DNA of 64,000 bases from NCBI GenBank assembly GCA_004794655.1, contig SMMW01000575.1:12413001-12477000 (forward strand). Reading direction: 5' to 3'. Shown piece by piece: positions 38,477 to 49,350 of this stretch. Positions within the stretch are counted from its first letter, which is position 1. Each line of letters starts with the position of its first letter. The DNA comes from Marisa cornuarietis (Eukaryota > Mollusca > Gastropoda > Architaenioglossa > Ampullariidae). The position numbers and the translations under genes were made by a program. A model generated the notes under the pieces. That model was not told the origin of the DNA. It ran no database searches and worked only from the letters and a program-made list of their open reading frames with translations.

Positions 38477-38971
38477 TTCTCCTGACTGTTATGTATAGTG
38501 CGTGCACGATGGCGATCTATTAAAATGGCTTCTAATGGGAGACGCTAGTTGGGTGGGGACAATGTAATTTTTATTATAAAATATAACTATTTTGCCAAGA
38601 TAAACGTGATATTAAAAAGTATATCACCATTCCGGATATATGTACACATAAGTATACACGGGAAATGAGTAAAACTCAAAACTCCTCGAGTTTGGGGTCT
38701 TGCCAAGGTATTTGTGTAAATATACAAATAATGATGACGAAAGAAGATCCATTATTTGTAATGCGCACAAAAATATATGGTCTTTAAAACAAACTAACCA
38801 TTAATAAAAGCTAGTTTTATTAGTTATAATAATTGGATTAAATGTAAATCCATGCATAATTCTAAATGTTAATAATATTTCTAATTTATTGTAGTAATAG
38901 TAGAAGAAAGTACAATGATAGGTCCCTTTTGGCGCTCTTTACGACTAGAATCTATAAAAGTCGATTAAACA
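38477..38971. promoter_or_regulatory. Putative bidirectional promoter, kinesin-like / HPF1
   Basis: The 495 bp between the two divergent start codons must contain both 5' UTRs and promoters unless upstream non-coding exons exist. The half nearer the kinesin gene has ATGGCG and AAAATGGC, which resemble YY1-type initiator sequence. The rest is AT-rich. No TATA box is at a sensible distance: the TATAAAAG at 38953-38960 is only 12 bp before the HPF1 ATG. Divergent pairing often implies co-expression, but that is inference. Confidence 0.5.
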
Positions 38972-39088
38972 ATGGCAACTCCAGCGAAAGTCGATCAGAA
39001 GCCAATTTGCAAATACGGCGCCAACTGCTATCGTAAAAATGAAGATCACCTAAAACAATACCGTCATCCTAAGAAGAAACATGAAGAT
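38972..39088 (+). CDS. HPF1: HPF1 exon 1: PBZ zinc finger
   Basis: The exon encodes the first 39 residues and ends at HED|GTAAGT in phase 0. [10 protein letters not shown] is followed by His at residues 26 and 32 and Pro at 33, giving C-x5-C-x6-H-x5-H-P. This is the poly(ADP-ribose)-binding zinc finger signature known from APLF and CHFR. The start is chosen because it is the first ATG of the frame, directly before the finger, in the good context AACAATGG. A PAR-binding module on HPF1 would tether it to the polymer that PARP1 makes. Confidence 0.9.
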
Positions 39089-42000
39089 GTAAGTGGCAAT
39101 ATTTCATTATGTGCCGTTTTCGCTTGTGGTCAACTTGCGGCGTTGTGAGCGGGAACTTAGCAAATATTTTGCGACTGTAAAATTAAGCCTATAGTTAAGG
39201 GCATAGCTATTAAAAATAGTGATCTCTCTCTCTCTCTTTCTCTCTCACACACGCACACACACACACACACACACTGAGAGCGATGCTCTGTTTCTAAAAA
39301 AAATGTACGTTTTGACATTGTACCCTTTGATATTGCTTTGTTTAGCGCTAAATTGAAACGAGATATGAGCGCAGACATGTAATCTGTCACTTTAAATTTT
39401 CTCTGACAATGCATTAACGATGGATAAAGGTCAAAGAATAATCATCATAATGAGTTGAAAAATGTCGTTTGAAGGTCACCATTTAAATATAAAAAACGTT
39501 TTTCAGGACGAGGAAAAACCACCCAAGAAAAAGAAACAAGAGCCGACCAAAGCAGTGACGCACAAGCATACATCAATTAGAGATTATTTTAAAGGAAATC
39601 AGAAAACAGATGGAGAAGCAGGTTTATCTAAGAAAACAAAAGATAAAAAAGGTGAACATTTTTATGTTATTTTAGGTACACTAGTCATAGCATAAAGGAA
39701 ATATATATTGTTGTTGATGTAATATTTTAAGGGAAAAAGGGAGATTTAAGGTTTAATTAATCAAAAATATGGGAAGAAGTAAAGCAAAATCAATCTCAAT
39801 CCTCCGTATTTTTGTATTGCTTAGTTACGCAAAAAGAAGAGGAAAAGGAGTCATCGGATAGCATTCAGGAGGACAAATGTGTTAAGGATGTTGAAGACAG
39901 CGAGCATATGCCAGAATCTCCCACAGATACACAAGCCAACATCAAATCCAAATTCTTGGTGGAGATGCCAAATGACTTCTATGATTTCTGGAAGTTTTGC
40001 CAAAAAATAAATGCTAAGGATCCTTTGGGTAAGATATTTCCATATCCGCCACCTTCCTACAACAGAATGCTTCAAATCTGCACTGAAAATGCACCTCTTC
40101 CTTGAGCATTACTCCTAACACAGTCCACACAATACTAGTCCTTCACACCCACCCCCCTTCCACTCTTGCTACTTTTCTACACATCTTTCTCTGCAGAATC
40201 ACTATATTCTCTGTTCCTCTTACTTGGTGTCTTTTTGTGTTTTCCATCTTTGTTTTCTGTTTGTCATCAGTACTGTTGTTTATTCTTCCGTCCCTCGTGT
40301 TCTATCCATTTAGTCCATGTCTCTTCCCTGTTTTAAGTGCTAAGAACATGCTCTCTGTGAGTGTGAATATGCGCTATAAAAATCTTAATTTATTATTATT
40401 CATTTGGAATTGAATATCATATATGTTTATAAAATCTTGTGAACTATTGAAAGCATCTCAATATCATTACTGGCGGTTTTGAGTTTGTGGTTCTTTTTTG
40501 GCAGCTCGGATATTCAGCCGTCTTATTTCCATATGCTGAGTTTGTCCTTTTCATTTTAACACTTAGATGCCTTGCAAGAAACCCTAGGCTACACACTGGT
40601 TGGACCATATGATGTTGTGGCAAGAAGGCATAAAGATGTTGCAAGGAACAGTACTAGCAGAAGACCAAACTTTTTGCTGCATTGGCGGTACTATTATGAT
40701 CCTCCAGAGTTTTTGACTGTTATCAAAGGAGATGATGAAAAGCAGTTTCACATAGGATATTTTAGGTATGTAGAATTTGGTGTCCGGTCACTTAATCCCG
40801 TAGACTTTTAATCCCTAGGCACTTAATCCCCAGACACTTAATCCTTTATAAAGCATTGTGTAATGGTTCTGTCAAAGCATTGACTTAGAATGTGTCATCC
40901 ACACACACTTAAACCTGTATAGAGAAATGTGTGAGGCCTCTAATCACTGATTCCTCTATAAACCATTGTCCGCCGTAAAAAAAAAAAAGACCTGCACCGG
41001 TACAGAGAAACGTCCAAAGAGGAAGTATGCTGCATTGGCCAGGAGAATTAGCAACATTGTACAGTGATATGAGGCATATCTGTCATATTGATTAACAACA
41101 ATTACCTCACAAACACTTAAGAACAATTTTCATATCATATTGTTGAAGAACATTGAATTTAATAGCTCACATGAACTTTAAGTAATATTATTGATGTTGA
41201 AGTTAATAGCATGATTTAAATATTATTGTATTTAAATATTTATATACATGCATGCTTGTTAGTGTTTACACATCCTATAGTTTTGTTTATGTATGCTTTT
41301 GTTTGTACATATAAATGTATATTTTTCAGGGATGACCCAAGTGAGATGCCAGTATTTGTGGCTAGCAATTGTGCAAAAGAAAATGGAAACTTAATACCAG
41401 TAGGAGATAACCTTTTCGCAGCAGTCCAGTAGGTGGCTTTGGAAGCTAATTAATTTAAAGACTACCTATTTCTCTAGCAACTTATTTTAAAATTACAGTT
41501 GATAAGATTTAACCAAGAAAAGCCTAGAAATAGCGAGGAGCACATTAAGACTAGCCACACTCATTCTGAATGATTAGGTATGGCATTTGGTCCATATCTA
41601 ATGAGTAAGAGTATTTGGGAGCATGTAGGCTATAAAAAAATCATTAAAATTTCCACCTTCATCTTATTTGATTTGGACATCAGCTTTTTATAATATTTTT
41701 TAGTTGTTTTATCAAAGGGCTAACATTGACATGATACATGCTTGAAGTTTTTTAAATGTGTCATTGAACCCAGATAAGATGGATTCAAAGGGAAGATGTT
41801 TTTTATAGATATGTTTGTAGAGGCCACAGAATGTTTAGTGAAATACAAAATGTATAATGTAAGAAGGAAAATTCTTGTTAATTAGAACTGGATTTCTCTT
41901 TAAACAATTGCCTGGTCGTTTTTAAGTGAAATTAAGCAGCCTAAGAAATTGTATGTTGTATTCTTAAATTTCCATTCCATTGGTACATTGGTTTTTGCAT

Positions 42001-43251
42001 TGTTCATATACTATTCTCTTTGTCAATGGACATGAGTGCTAACCTGGGCTTTTTTTTTCTTCCTTCCTCGCTGCAACATACCTGGCTCCCTTAGTCAAAG
42101 CATCACTGCAAAACTGAAAAACACAGGTTTGTCCAAAGACAAGAAGGAATCCTTGGTAAACTTGCAGGAGAAACTAAAGTCAGCTGCACATGCTGGAGGC
42201 TATGCTCTTGAGCTCGAAACAAAACAGATGAAAGAAAGAAACAAAAAGAGTGTATGTAAGACATTTCATGGTGCCGGAATGGTTGTTCCAGTGGATGCTA
42301 ACGAAGTTGGCTATCGCCCTGTGCCAGAAACACCAGGTAAGATATGTCTTCCCTTTACACCTCCCCTACCCTAGCTTTATTCAGCTTGAGAATTATTTCC
42401 TTTTTAGCTATAGGTTTCATTTTAACAGTTCAATGATTGTCAGCTAAAAACTTTCATATAAGCAGATTGTTTTAAACCCAAGAATGGGATTTGATTGAGC
42501 ACTGCGTTAGATTAAAGTGATTAATCTTACTGCTCAGTTGTCAGCAGAGAACACAAATGAATGCCATTTCAGTATTTTACTTTTGTACTAGTTGAAATTC
42601 CAGCATTATAATTGAAGAGAACAAATACAATTAGATTTTGAATGGTGCTGCCTTTTCATATGGTGCTCATGTTAATCTTTGTAAAATCGTTCATGGGTGA
42701 CCTGACGATTGTTGCATATTCATTCTTTAGGCAGCATAATTATGAAGTACATGCTGACATATCTCAAAAGCAAATCTGTTTATTATATTTTTATAGAATT
42801 AATATTATATTTTTATAGAATTAATATTATATTTTTATAGAATTAATATTATATTTTTATAGAATTAATATCCATTGTATGCATACTATATTTATATACA
42901 GATCTTCTGTGGGCTGTATGATGATTGTAGGGCTTTTATCATACAGGTAACTTAAAGAAAATGCTGGCTCGCATCAGAGACAGCAAGACAGAGGCAGAGC
43001 AGAACAAGAACTTTGAGCAGCTGCAGGAACTTGTCACACTGGTGCAGTTTGCCAATGATGAGTGTGATTATGGAGAAGGCCTGGAACTTGGACTTGATCT
43101 TTTCAGCTTTGGTGGAGAATGTTTCCATTCTGTGATCGGAAGTCTGCTGACTCTGGCATACCAGTTACTCGGGAGGCTTGAATACAGCAAGATCATTGAG
43201 GCACACTTAGCCAGAAGATCTCATTCTGCAAATCTGAGTGAAATTGACTGA
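38972..43251 (+). CDS. HPF1: Histone PARylation factor 1 with N-terminal PBZ finger
   Basis: HPF1 binds PARP1/2 and supplies a catalytic residue to their active site, switching ADP-ribosylation to serine on histones after DNA damage; it acts in the nucleus. Exons: 38972-39088, 39507-39651, 39825-40028, 40567-40765, 41330-41428, 42095-42336, 42947-43251. They sum to 1311 nt, in frame, giving 436 aa, against 346 aa in human as I recall it. Residues 13-33 form a PBZ finger (C13, C19, H26, H32). Residues 40-120 are a Lys/Glu-rich linker. The HPF1 core follows: [52 protein letters not shown] (Y328, R329) and FANDECDYG with the key D373/E374. All introns are GT-AG. The human protein lacks the PBZ finger; some invertebrate homologues have it. 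The gene looks intact. Confidence 0.96.
40779..40854. repeat. Short degenerate repeats (CACTTAATCC) in HPF1 intron 4
   Basis: CACTTAATCC occurs at about 40789, 40819 and 40836, with a related TTTTAATCCC between. They lie just after the exon 4 donor. This may be the edge of a decayed repeat; nothing in it codes. Confidence 0.5.
42782..42869. repeat. 22-bp tandem repeat x4 in HPF1 intron 6
   Basis: Four adjacent near-identical copies of a 22-bp AT-rich unit containing ATTTTTATAGAATTAAT. They lie about 80 bp before the last HPF1 exon. The array contains ATAG but no pyrimidine-rich acceptor signal. Confidence 0.9.
42947..43251 (+). CDS. HPF1: HPF1 last exon: catalytic Glu and C-terminus
   Basis: The exon follows an ATACAG acceptor in phase 1 and encodes residues 336-436, closing with [23 protein letters not shown] holds D373 and E374, aligned by motif with human Asp283/Glu284, the pair that completes the composite PARP1-HPF1 active site. 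The C-terminal part ([20 protein letters not shown]) matches the helical end of the family. Nothing is truncated. Confidence 0.93.
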
Positions 43252-43587
43252 GTTGAAAAGTTTCTATGGCACAAATAACTGAGGCAGCAAACTTTTCTGA
43301 AAACCGACATCTTTCAATGTTTTTGATTTCTCAGCTGCATATCCTCATTAATCTTATATCTGAATATGAGTGGTTTTAGCTGCACAGCACTGTTAAACAT
43401 ACCAATATTGTTGTTGAATATATGGGGTGGCGTTCCTGGCAGTCACATATGACAAATGTGTTGCTTCCTGTCCATATTTGATTTGGAAGTGAAGCACTAA
43501 CCAAAAAAAATGTTCATTTCGTGTTGCCTACACTTAATTTCAACTGCTAAACTGTTTTTTAAACAAAATAATCATTTGTTAATATAT

Positions 43588-43834
43588 CTAGGCTGGATTT
43601 CTTGTAAGGTCTTGAGTCGGACTTGACATAAAGCTGAATTTCCAGACATCTCCATTAGCTTGTATGTGCAATTTTGAAAATGAATCTAAAGTCGCTGGTC
43701 TCAAGTGATAAATCAGTTGAGTCACTCAAGTGGCAATTTAGACCAAAGTTAGTAAAGTCAATTAGCACTTGAGGCCAGCAATTTAAGACTTATGTAAGAA
43801 ATATTTTCAAGACCTCACATGAAAGCCAGCCCTG
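43588..43834. repeat. Imperfect inverted repeat (old MITE?) in HPF1 3' UTR
   Basis: The left end (GGCTGGATTTCTTGTAAGG, 43591 on) and the reverse complement of the right end (GGCTGGCTTTCATGTGAGG) match at all but three bases, and both continue with TCTTGA. A second inner inverted match, GCTGGYCTCAAGTG, pairs about 43692-43705 with about 43772-43785. Ends of CAGGGCTGG type suggest a decayed hAT-like MITE, but I see no clear target duplication. If the HPF1 transcript runs to the distal AATAAA, the repeat would form a hairpin in its 3' UTR. Confidence 0.55.
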
Positions 43835-44484
43835 GTCTTAAGCAAAACACTTGTGATCTCTGCGTTTTCTCATTTAGTAGTTATCTACATTTTCATGATG
43901 TTTTACACCTACGTTTGTACCATTTATTTCTAATCACCAGCGCATAGAGCTTTAAAATAACAAAATTATAGTTCTTTTCATATCTCAACATATTTTGTTT
44001 TAATGAATAAGGACGAACACTGTTATCTAATGAAATGAAAGGTTTATGGATGTTCTTCACATGATTGTTTTCATTGGTTTTGATTCTAATTTATTTTTAT
44101 CACAGTGAATCACATGCAGTCTTCTTCATGTTAAAAATGTACAGGATAAAGAACATTGTAATCATGGGACTAGATTCCAATAGCTTTGTCATTGTTAAAC
44201 TTGGCTTTTCATGAGGAACATTGGTTTTCTAATGTGCTTGGGGTTTTTTGGTCACTAAAAGGGAATTTCTTTCTGCACTCAGGCTGTCTCAATCTTCTGT
44301 TATGTATAACATTACTCTGTATTGATTATTAACTGGTTTGGTGTTAATCTACATCTCTGAGACAGTGTACTATTTAAACCAGACAAAACTGCATATGCAG
44401 GGCAGTACTGACATTCAGACATGATGTTTGGAGAGAATATAGGGCTTTTAGATGTTTTTGTCGCATCAGACTTGGCTGCACACA

Positions 44485-44490
44485 AATAAA
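44485..44490 (+). terminator. Candidate HPF1 poly(A) signal
   Basis: First AATAAA on the plus strand after the HPF1 stop, about 1.23 kb downstream. It implies a long 3' UTR that includes the inverted repeat at 43588-43834. An earlier non-canonical signal cannot be excluded. Confidence 0.35.
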
Positions 44491-44943
44491 TGTTGAACTA
44501 CACAATTTTTTCCTGAAAGTGTGCTAATTATGGGTGTGGGAAAATTTCCAACACACTTCCTAAACATGAAAGCTCCCATATCCATGCAAAAATATCCTAG
44601 TACCCAACTGCTACATCACAATATCATCAGTGACAAGCAGGCCTCTTGCAGTACAAGTAAATTTCTGTTCACTGTTCACGCAAATTGGCTGAAAAGGGGG
44701 AGGGGAGATAAGTTTGGGATTTTTTTTATAACTTTTGGTAGGCACTCAGCTTGTACCAGAGCAGCTTAAGCAATCACCGTCCCTTGGTAATATTCCAAGA
44801 CGAAAGGAACCTATCAATGCGGTGGTCTATATATTTTTTTTAACCATCTGGGGCCATATTCAACTGAAGTTCTTTTCCTGTTGAACTCGAGCTTCTTGCC
44901 GTCATATTTATAAACCAGAGTCAAGACCTTGCTATGGCTTTAC

Positions 44944-45088
44944 CCATGGGGCCGTAATTATAAAGCAATGGCGATAAGCAATATCCGCGGGGTCTTGACG
45001 GTGCATTTTAACTACGGGGACAAGTTTGTCCGTGATTTATCTACTTTACTCTGAACTGCGGCTTACTATTGCTTTATGAATACTGTAT
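44944..45088. mobile_element. Possible MITE with ATAAAGCAAT inverted ends
   Basis: GGGGCCGTAATTATAAAGCA at the left pairs with TGCTTTATGAATAC at the right, with RTAAGC following on both sides. GGGGCCGTATTYATAAAGC is a common MITE terminus. The duplication of target sequence is not clear. Confidence 0.4.
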
Positions 45089-45179
45089 ATAGAAACTTTA
45101 AAATCGCTGTTTCGTCAGAGCTTGAAATAGATTTGGTTAGTTGTATGCTGTAACTTTTATCGTTAATAAAAGGCTGCGA

Positions 45180-45432
45180 CCCGTTACCTTCAACAGTAAG
45201 TTGTGACCTTTTAACCTCAATAGTAGGTAGTGCCAATAATAGGTTGTGACATTTACTGTCAGTCATAGGTTGTAATCCGTGACCCTCAGCAATAGGTTGT
45301 AACCTTTTACCGTCAGTACTATGGTTCCGTCCTGCGACTACCGGTAATGGGATGTGACCTGTGACGATTGTAAGTTGTTACCTTTTACCATCAGTAATAG
45401 ATTGTATTCCGAGGCTGTCAGGATTGTGACCT
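45180..45432. repeat. Degenerate tandem repeat (TAGGTTGTGACC-like)
   Basis: Irregular 25-45 bp units built on GTAATAGGTTGTRACC and TTTACCRTCAGT. Highly diverged, so probably old. Confidence 0.7.
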
Positions 45433-45805
45433 TGTAGCCTCATCTCATGAGCGTGCAGCGGAGCGCGCTAATGCCCTGCTGGCGGTAATGAGGTGAGTGA
45501 ATCGATACACATGAATCACACCTGAAGATGACGATGCTCGCACTCTTGTGACCTTACTGACGTTCAGTTTTTTTTTCCGCGATCTTCAATCGCTGATGAA
45601 GTGAATTTCCCGCTTTCTCGCTCTCTCTAAGCCACCTCGACACGCACACACCCTCTCAATCCTCCCCCACCTACGGTCACAGCCTTTTACACGTGTGCGC
45701 GCGCACACACACACTTCCTCACACTACCCTATACACTCACGCTTTCTCTCCCACATACGCTTGCTTTCTCACATTCACATTCTCTCGTTTCTCTCTCTCT
45801 CTCTC

Positions 45806-45895
45806 ACACACAGACTGGATGTGGCACATACTTACAGGGCCAGTTGATATAGCCATAGTTGCTTGTTCGACGTAAAACACCAATTTCCCCTCCCA
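45806..45895 (+). repeat. SINE-like 3' segment, copy B
   Basis: Shares GGATGTGGCA..., GATATAGCC and CGTAAAACACCAATT with copy A (3062-3220). Ends in a C-rich run, as copy A does. Confidence 0.5.
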
Positions 45896-46399
45896 CTCTC
45901 TCTCTCTGTCTTCTCTCACGTATATCCTCTTTCTCCCTAAAGAAGCTATAACAAAATCTACATAGTAGACATCCGTTGTTGGCCGGGTCACTGGTAAGCC
46001 TTCTTTAACCCCTAATCCCATTAGCAAAGTAGAAACGACCCAAAAATATATGACAGCGTTTGAAAGGTAATAAAAAGCCAAATCTTAATCTTCTCCCAGC
46101 TGGCACATCGTTTCACGGAAGCAGAGAAGGGCGATCCACTGCTGATTTCTCTACCTGCGCCGTTTTTGTGCAATGCGTTTAGAGAAGGAAAAAAAAAAGC
46201 GGTCGCCTTTCGAAGTTCGTATTTTTGGGTCACAGATTCAACAGATGCTCGTGCATTTTCACACGCCAGTGGACTTGCGCCTGTTGGTAAAAAAACAACG
46301 TGGGAGCAGAAAGATAGAATGCTTAACAATCTCTCCCTTTGCGAAGACAGACAACTCGAACGTGCAGTCGGATCTGCGCATAAATTATGAAGAGCTTCT

Positions 46400-46850
46400 G
46401 CCGGTGAGACTGCTGCTTTGAAAGCTGCATGGTTAAACGCGGCAGTGGCTGCTTGCCGCGCGACAAGTGATGTGCCCGGAAGGCTTGTTGCCATGTGTCC
46501 AGCTTTCAGACGCAGCAGCATGCGCTGCGTTGTCGTTTGTGCCAGTATAGCAGCAACACCAGTCCCCCCCAAACAGCTGCGGCGACCGAAGGGTCACCTG
46601 CTGTATGTATGCGCCGATTTCGGCCGATGCTTCTGCCGGAGCCGTACGCTGCAACCCAGCTGTGTGAGGAGAGATTAGTCACACATCGAGCTCCTTGTGA
46701 TGGTCGCTGGCATCGCTGTCGGATGGTCGAACGAGAATTACATGCAAGAACAGCTGACGACGAGCAGACTGCGGCGACAGCCGCACAGCAGGGCACCAGT
46801 CCGCCGTGCTGCAAGCCGCAAACCGCCGCAAAGTGACTTTACGTCAAGTT
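46400..46850. other. CpG-rich block with open frames on both strands
   Basis: GC- and CpG-dense, with overlapping open frames: 46495-46836 plus, 46506-46814 minus, and 46021-46572 minus (183 codons). None shows a family motif, and openness in several frames follows from low stop-codon frequency in GC-rich DNA. It may be a promoter or 5' exon region; function unknown. Confidence 0.3.
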
Positions 46851-47206
46851 AACAGAAGAGGGAACAGACATCCGTCGCTAATCTCATCATTTCGATCGAC
46901 GAAAGAGGACGCTTCGACGTAGAGCAGTACGTGAGGGGCTGCTGATGAGAGGTAAGGGATTGGGGTTGGAATGTGTGGCTGTTGACGGCCTTGATCTAGA
47001 GTGCTGGTCGCAGGAAGGATCCAGAAGGAAGCGGCATTTGCAGTGATATGAACAAGCCCACAGACGGTAGCAGGTCGGTTGATTGGTCCTCGCTGCCACC
47101 CGCCTACACACGCCCGACCGCTTGTCGTTAATTAACTGACGACAGATGATAGAACTGTGGTCGACAGAGGCGTGTCGCGGTGAGTATACCACGTGTCTTG
47201 TACGAT

Positions 47207-47408
47207 CTTTGATTCCACTCTGTGTACTTTGCTCATAGTACGTGGTTCCACTGTGTACAGTACTCGTAGTGTATGATTCCACTGTGTACATCGCTCGAAG
47301 TGTGTGGTTCTAGTATGTGGGGTGTACCTAGTATCTTATTCCATGTAGGACGTGTTTCCACAGTGTACGTACTACGCTATTCCACGTAGTACGTGGTTCC
47401 ACTGTGTA
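47207..47408. repeat. Degenerate tandem repeat (CCACTGTGTAC units)
   Basis: About six diverged units of roughly 30 bp with TTCCACTGTGTAC and GTAGTACGTGG or close variants. Confidence 0.75.
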
Positions 47409-47798
47409 TTTATTTTCGGGGTGTTTGTTGCGTTCCCTGCCTGATGATTTTCTGAAGGGTTGTCTTACCGCGTTTTTCTACGTAGAGCGCATATCTTGCC
47501 AGCTTGTTTATTTTAATAATTACGTGATCTTGATAATTTTATTACGATATTTGCTTTTCATGGCGAGAACTGCTGCTCACATTTTTTAGCAATTTTTTTC
47601 GACATCCATTTGCAGAGCACATTTTGCACACTTTAGGCGCTTGTTGAGCATAGCCTTTTAACGATGACACAGATTTATGTCTTGGGGGCTATTTCTAGCA
47701 GCAGACATGCTACTTCTCTGTGTTTTGGGGTGGGAGTTAGGCAGCATGACACCGCAAATGTAGACGGAATGTCATATGCCATGACCATATGCGCGCGC

Positions 47799-47829
47799 GC
47801 CCACACAAACACACACACACACACACACA
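47799..47829. repeat. (CA)n microsatellite
   Basis: Short interrupted CA run after a GC-alternating stretch. Confidence 0.85.
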
Positions 47830-48206
47830 TACACTGTTTTCCAATTTGTCAGAATTGTTCGCAGGATCATACCACCAGGGTGAGCTTACGGTGACCGCAT
47901 CACCCCATACATGCGCGTGCAAGAAATAGTGCTTGCTTCCAACACCTTGCAGTAACAGTCGAAGGGAACACGACCCGCAATGACCTGACGGGGCTAGCGT
48001 GACGTCATCGTGAGGCCACAGTGCATTCGGCCGGCCAACGCCCCTCCCAGAATAAAACGAGGCATCGAGGTTCCTGACGGCCAAGGCGGCCGATAGTGAC
48101 CATGTGGAGGCGGAGGCAGATGATACTTGTTGATGACAGCTGCGCAGCCTCGGAGACATATTACATTAGCGTCCTCGAGACGACGGCTGCAACGCTGGCT
48201 GGTTCC

Positions 48207-48640
48207 GTACCTGACTGCAAGAGGTAAGACTGAGAGTGTCGTAATTCTGTACCTGACTGCAAGAGGTAAGACTGAGAGTGTCGTAATTTTGTACCTGACT
48301 GTAAGAGGTAAGACTGAGAGTGTCGTAATTTTGTACCTGACTGTAAGAGGTAAGACTGAGAGTATCGTAATTCTGTACCTGACTGCAAGAGGTAAGACTG
48401 AGAGTGTCGTAATTCTGTACCTGACTGCAAGAGGTAAGACTGAGAGTGTCGTAATTCTGTACCTGACTGCAAGAGGTAAGAATAAGAGTGTCGTAATTTT
48501 GTACCTGACTGTAAGAGGTAAGACTGAGAGTGTCGTAATTTTGTACCTGACTGTAAGAGGTAAGGCTGTGAGTCTCGTAATTCTGTACCTGACTGTAAGA
48601 GGTAAGACTGATGGTGTCGTAATTCTGTACATGACCGCAG
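48207..48640. repeat. 42-bp minisatellite, ten copies
   Basis: Ten 42-bp units starting at 48207 and every 42 bp to 48626, then a partial unit. Each unit has GTACCTGACTGYAAGAGGTA and AGACTGAGAGTGTCGTAATT. The period is divisible by three, so one plus and two minus frames stay open (for example LTARGKTESVVILY on plus). Each unit contains GAG|GTAAGA, a near-ideal 5' splice site. I regard the frames as by-products of the repeat. Confidence 0.97.
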
Positions 48641-49097
48641 GACGTTGGGAAGTAGTGCTAGTAGCAATTGCCAGAAAATGAAGGTGATGGGTTTTGTAGC
48701 ACTCTCTCCTAAAAGAATCTCTGCAACGAACAGTGATGGTGGTGGTGATTTAGATTCTTGAGTGTTTTGCTAATCTTAGCGGTCCATATATGAACAGTGA
48801 CAATATGAAGCAAGACCACCGATGTATCTTTGGTCGATTCTATTCACGATATGACAGAAGCTTTCGCAGGCTTAGCATCTTTGGATCGGCGGAAATGCCT
48901 GTGGGCTTGTATGTACACGGACGTGTATAAGTATTTTTTGTGGTAGGAGTATTAGGTGAGTGGGGTTGTTGGGATATTAGGAAAGTGGGTCGTAGGAACA
49001 ATAGCTGAGTGGTTTTGTAAAAGTATTGTGTAAGTGGGTTTATAGAGGATGCTAGGTGAGTGGGGTTTAGCAGTTATTAGGCGAGTATGTTAGTCAT

Positions 49098-49350
49098 GGG
49101 GAAGCGGATGGGAGGGGTTAGAGCGCTGTTTCGAAACCCGTGAAGCATCAAACTGTCCCCAGTCGACAGCCGTCGGGAATAAGGGGTACCTGACTCTATA
49201 GACGCATAGAGGTTTGGGGAAGCGGATGAGAGGGGTCAGAGCGCTGGCGATAAAGTGAGAGTCGCGCCGGTTCGAAACCTGTGTATCAGCAAACTTTCCC
49301 CAGACGACTCAGCCGTCGGGAATGCGGGTACCTAACTCCATAGAGGGTTG
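49098..49350 (+). repeat. tRNA-derived SINE, two tandem copies
   Basis: Copy 2 (about 49214-49350) starts GGGGAAGCGGATGAGAGGGG, has TCAGAGCGCTGG (box A-like), GGTTCGAAACC (box B) 33 bp later, then CAGCCGTCGGGAATGCGGG and TACCTAACTCCATAGAGG. Copy 1 (about 49098-49205) is the same but lacks about 20 bp between the boxes. Box order and spacing are those of a tRNA-type RNA polymerase III promoter; the sequence does not fold as a complete tRNA, so it is a SINE rather than a tRNA gene. Confidence 0.75.

Noticed and set aside
38953..38960. TATAAAAG as HPF1 TATA box
   Set aside because: It lies 12 bp before the ATG; transcription about 30 bp downstream would begin inside the coding sequence.
46021..46572. 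183-codon minus frame in the CpG-rich block
   Set aside because: Opposite-strand frames are also open and no family motif is visible; retained only as an unassigned CpG-rich region.
47994..48681. 168-212 residue repeat proteins on both strands over the 42-bp array
   Set aside because: They are by-products of a repeat whose period is divisible by three and whose unit lacks stops in these frames.
49214..49300. A tRNA gene (GGTTCGAAACC with box A)
   Set aside because: The arms around it do not pair into a cloverleaf and the sequence continues into a repeated body, so it is a SINE.
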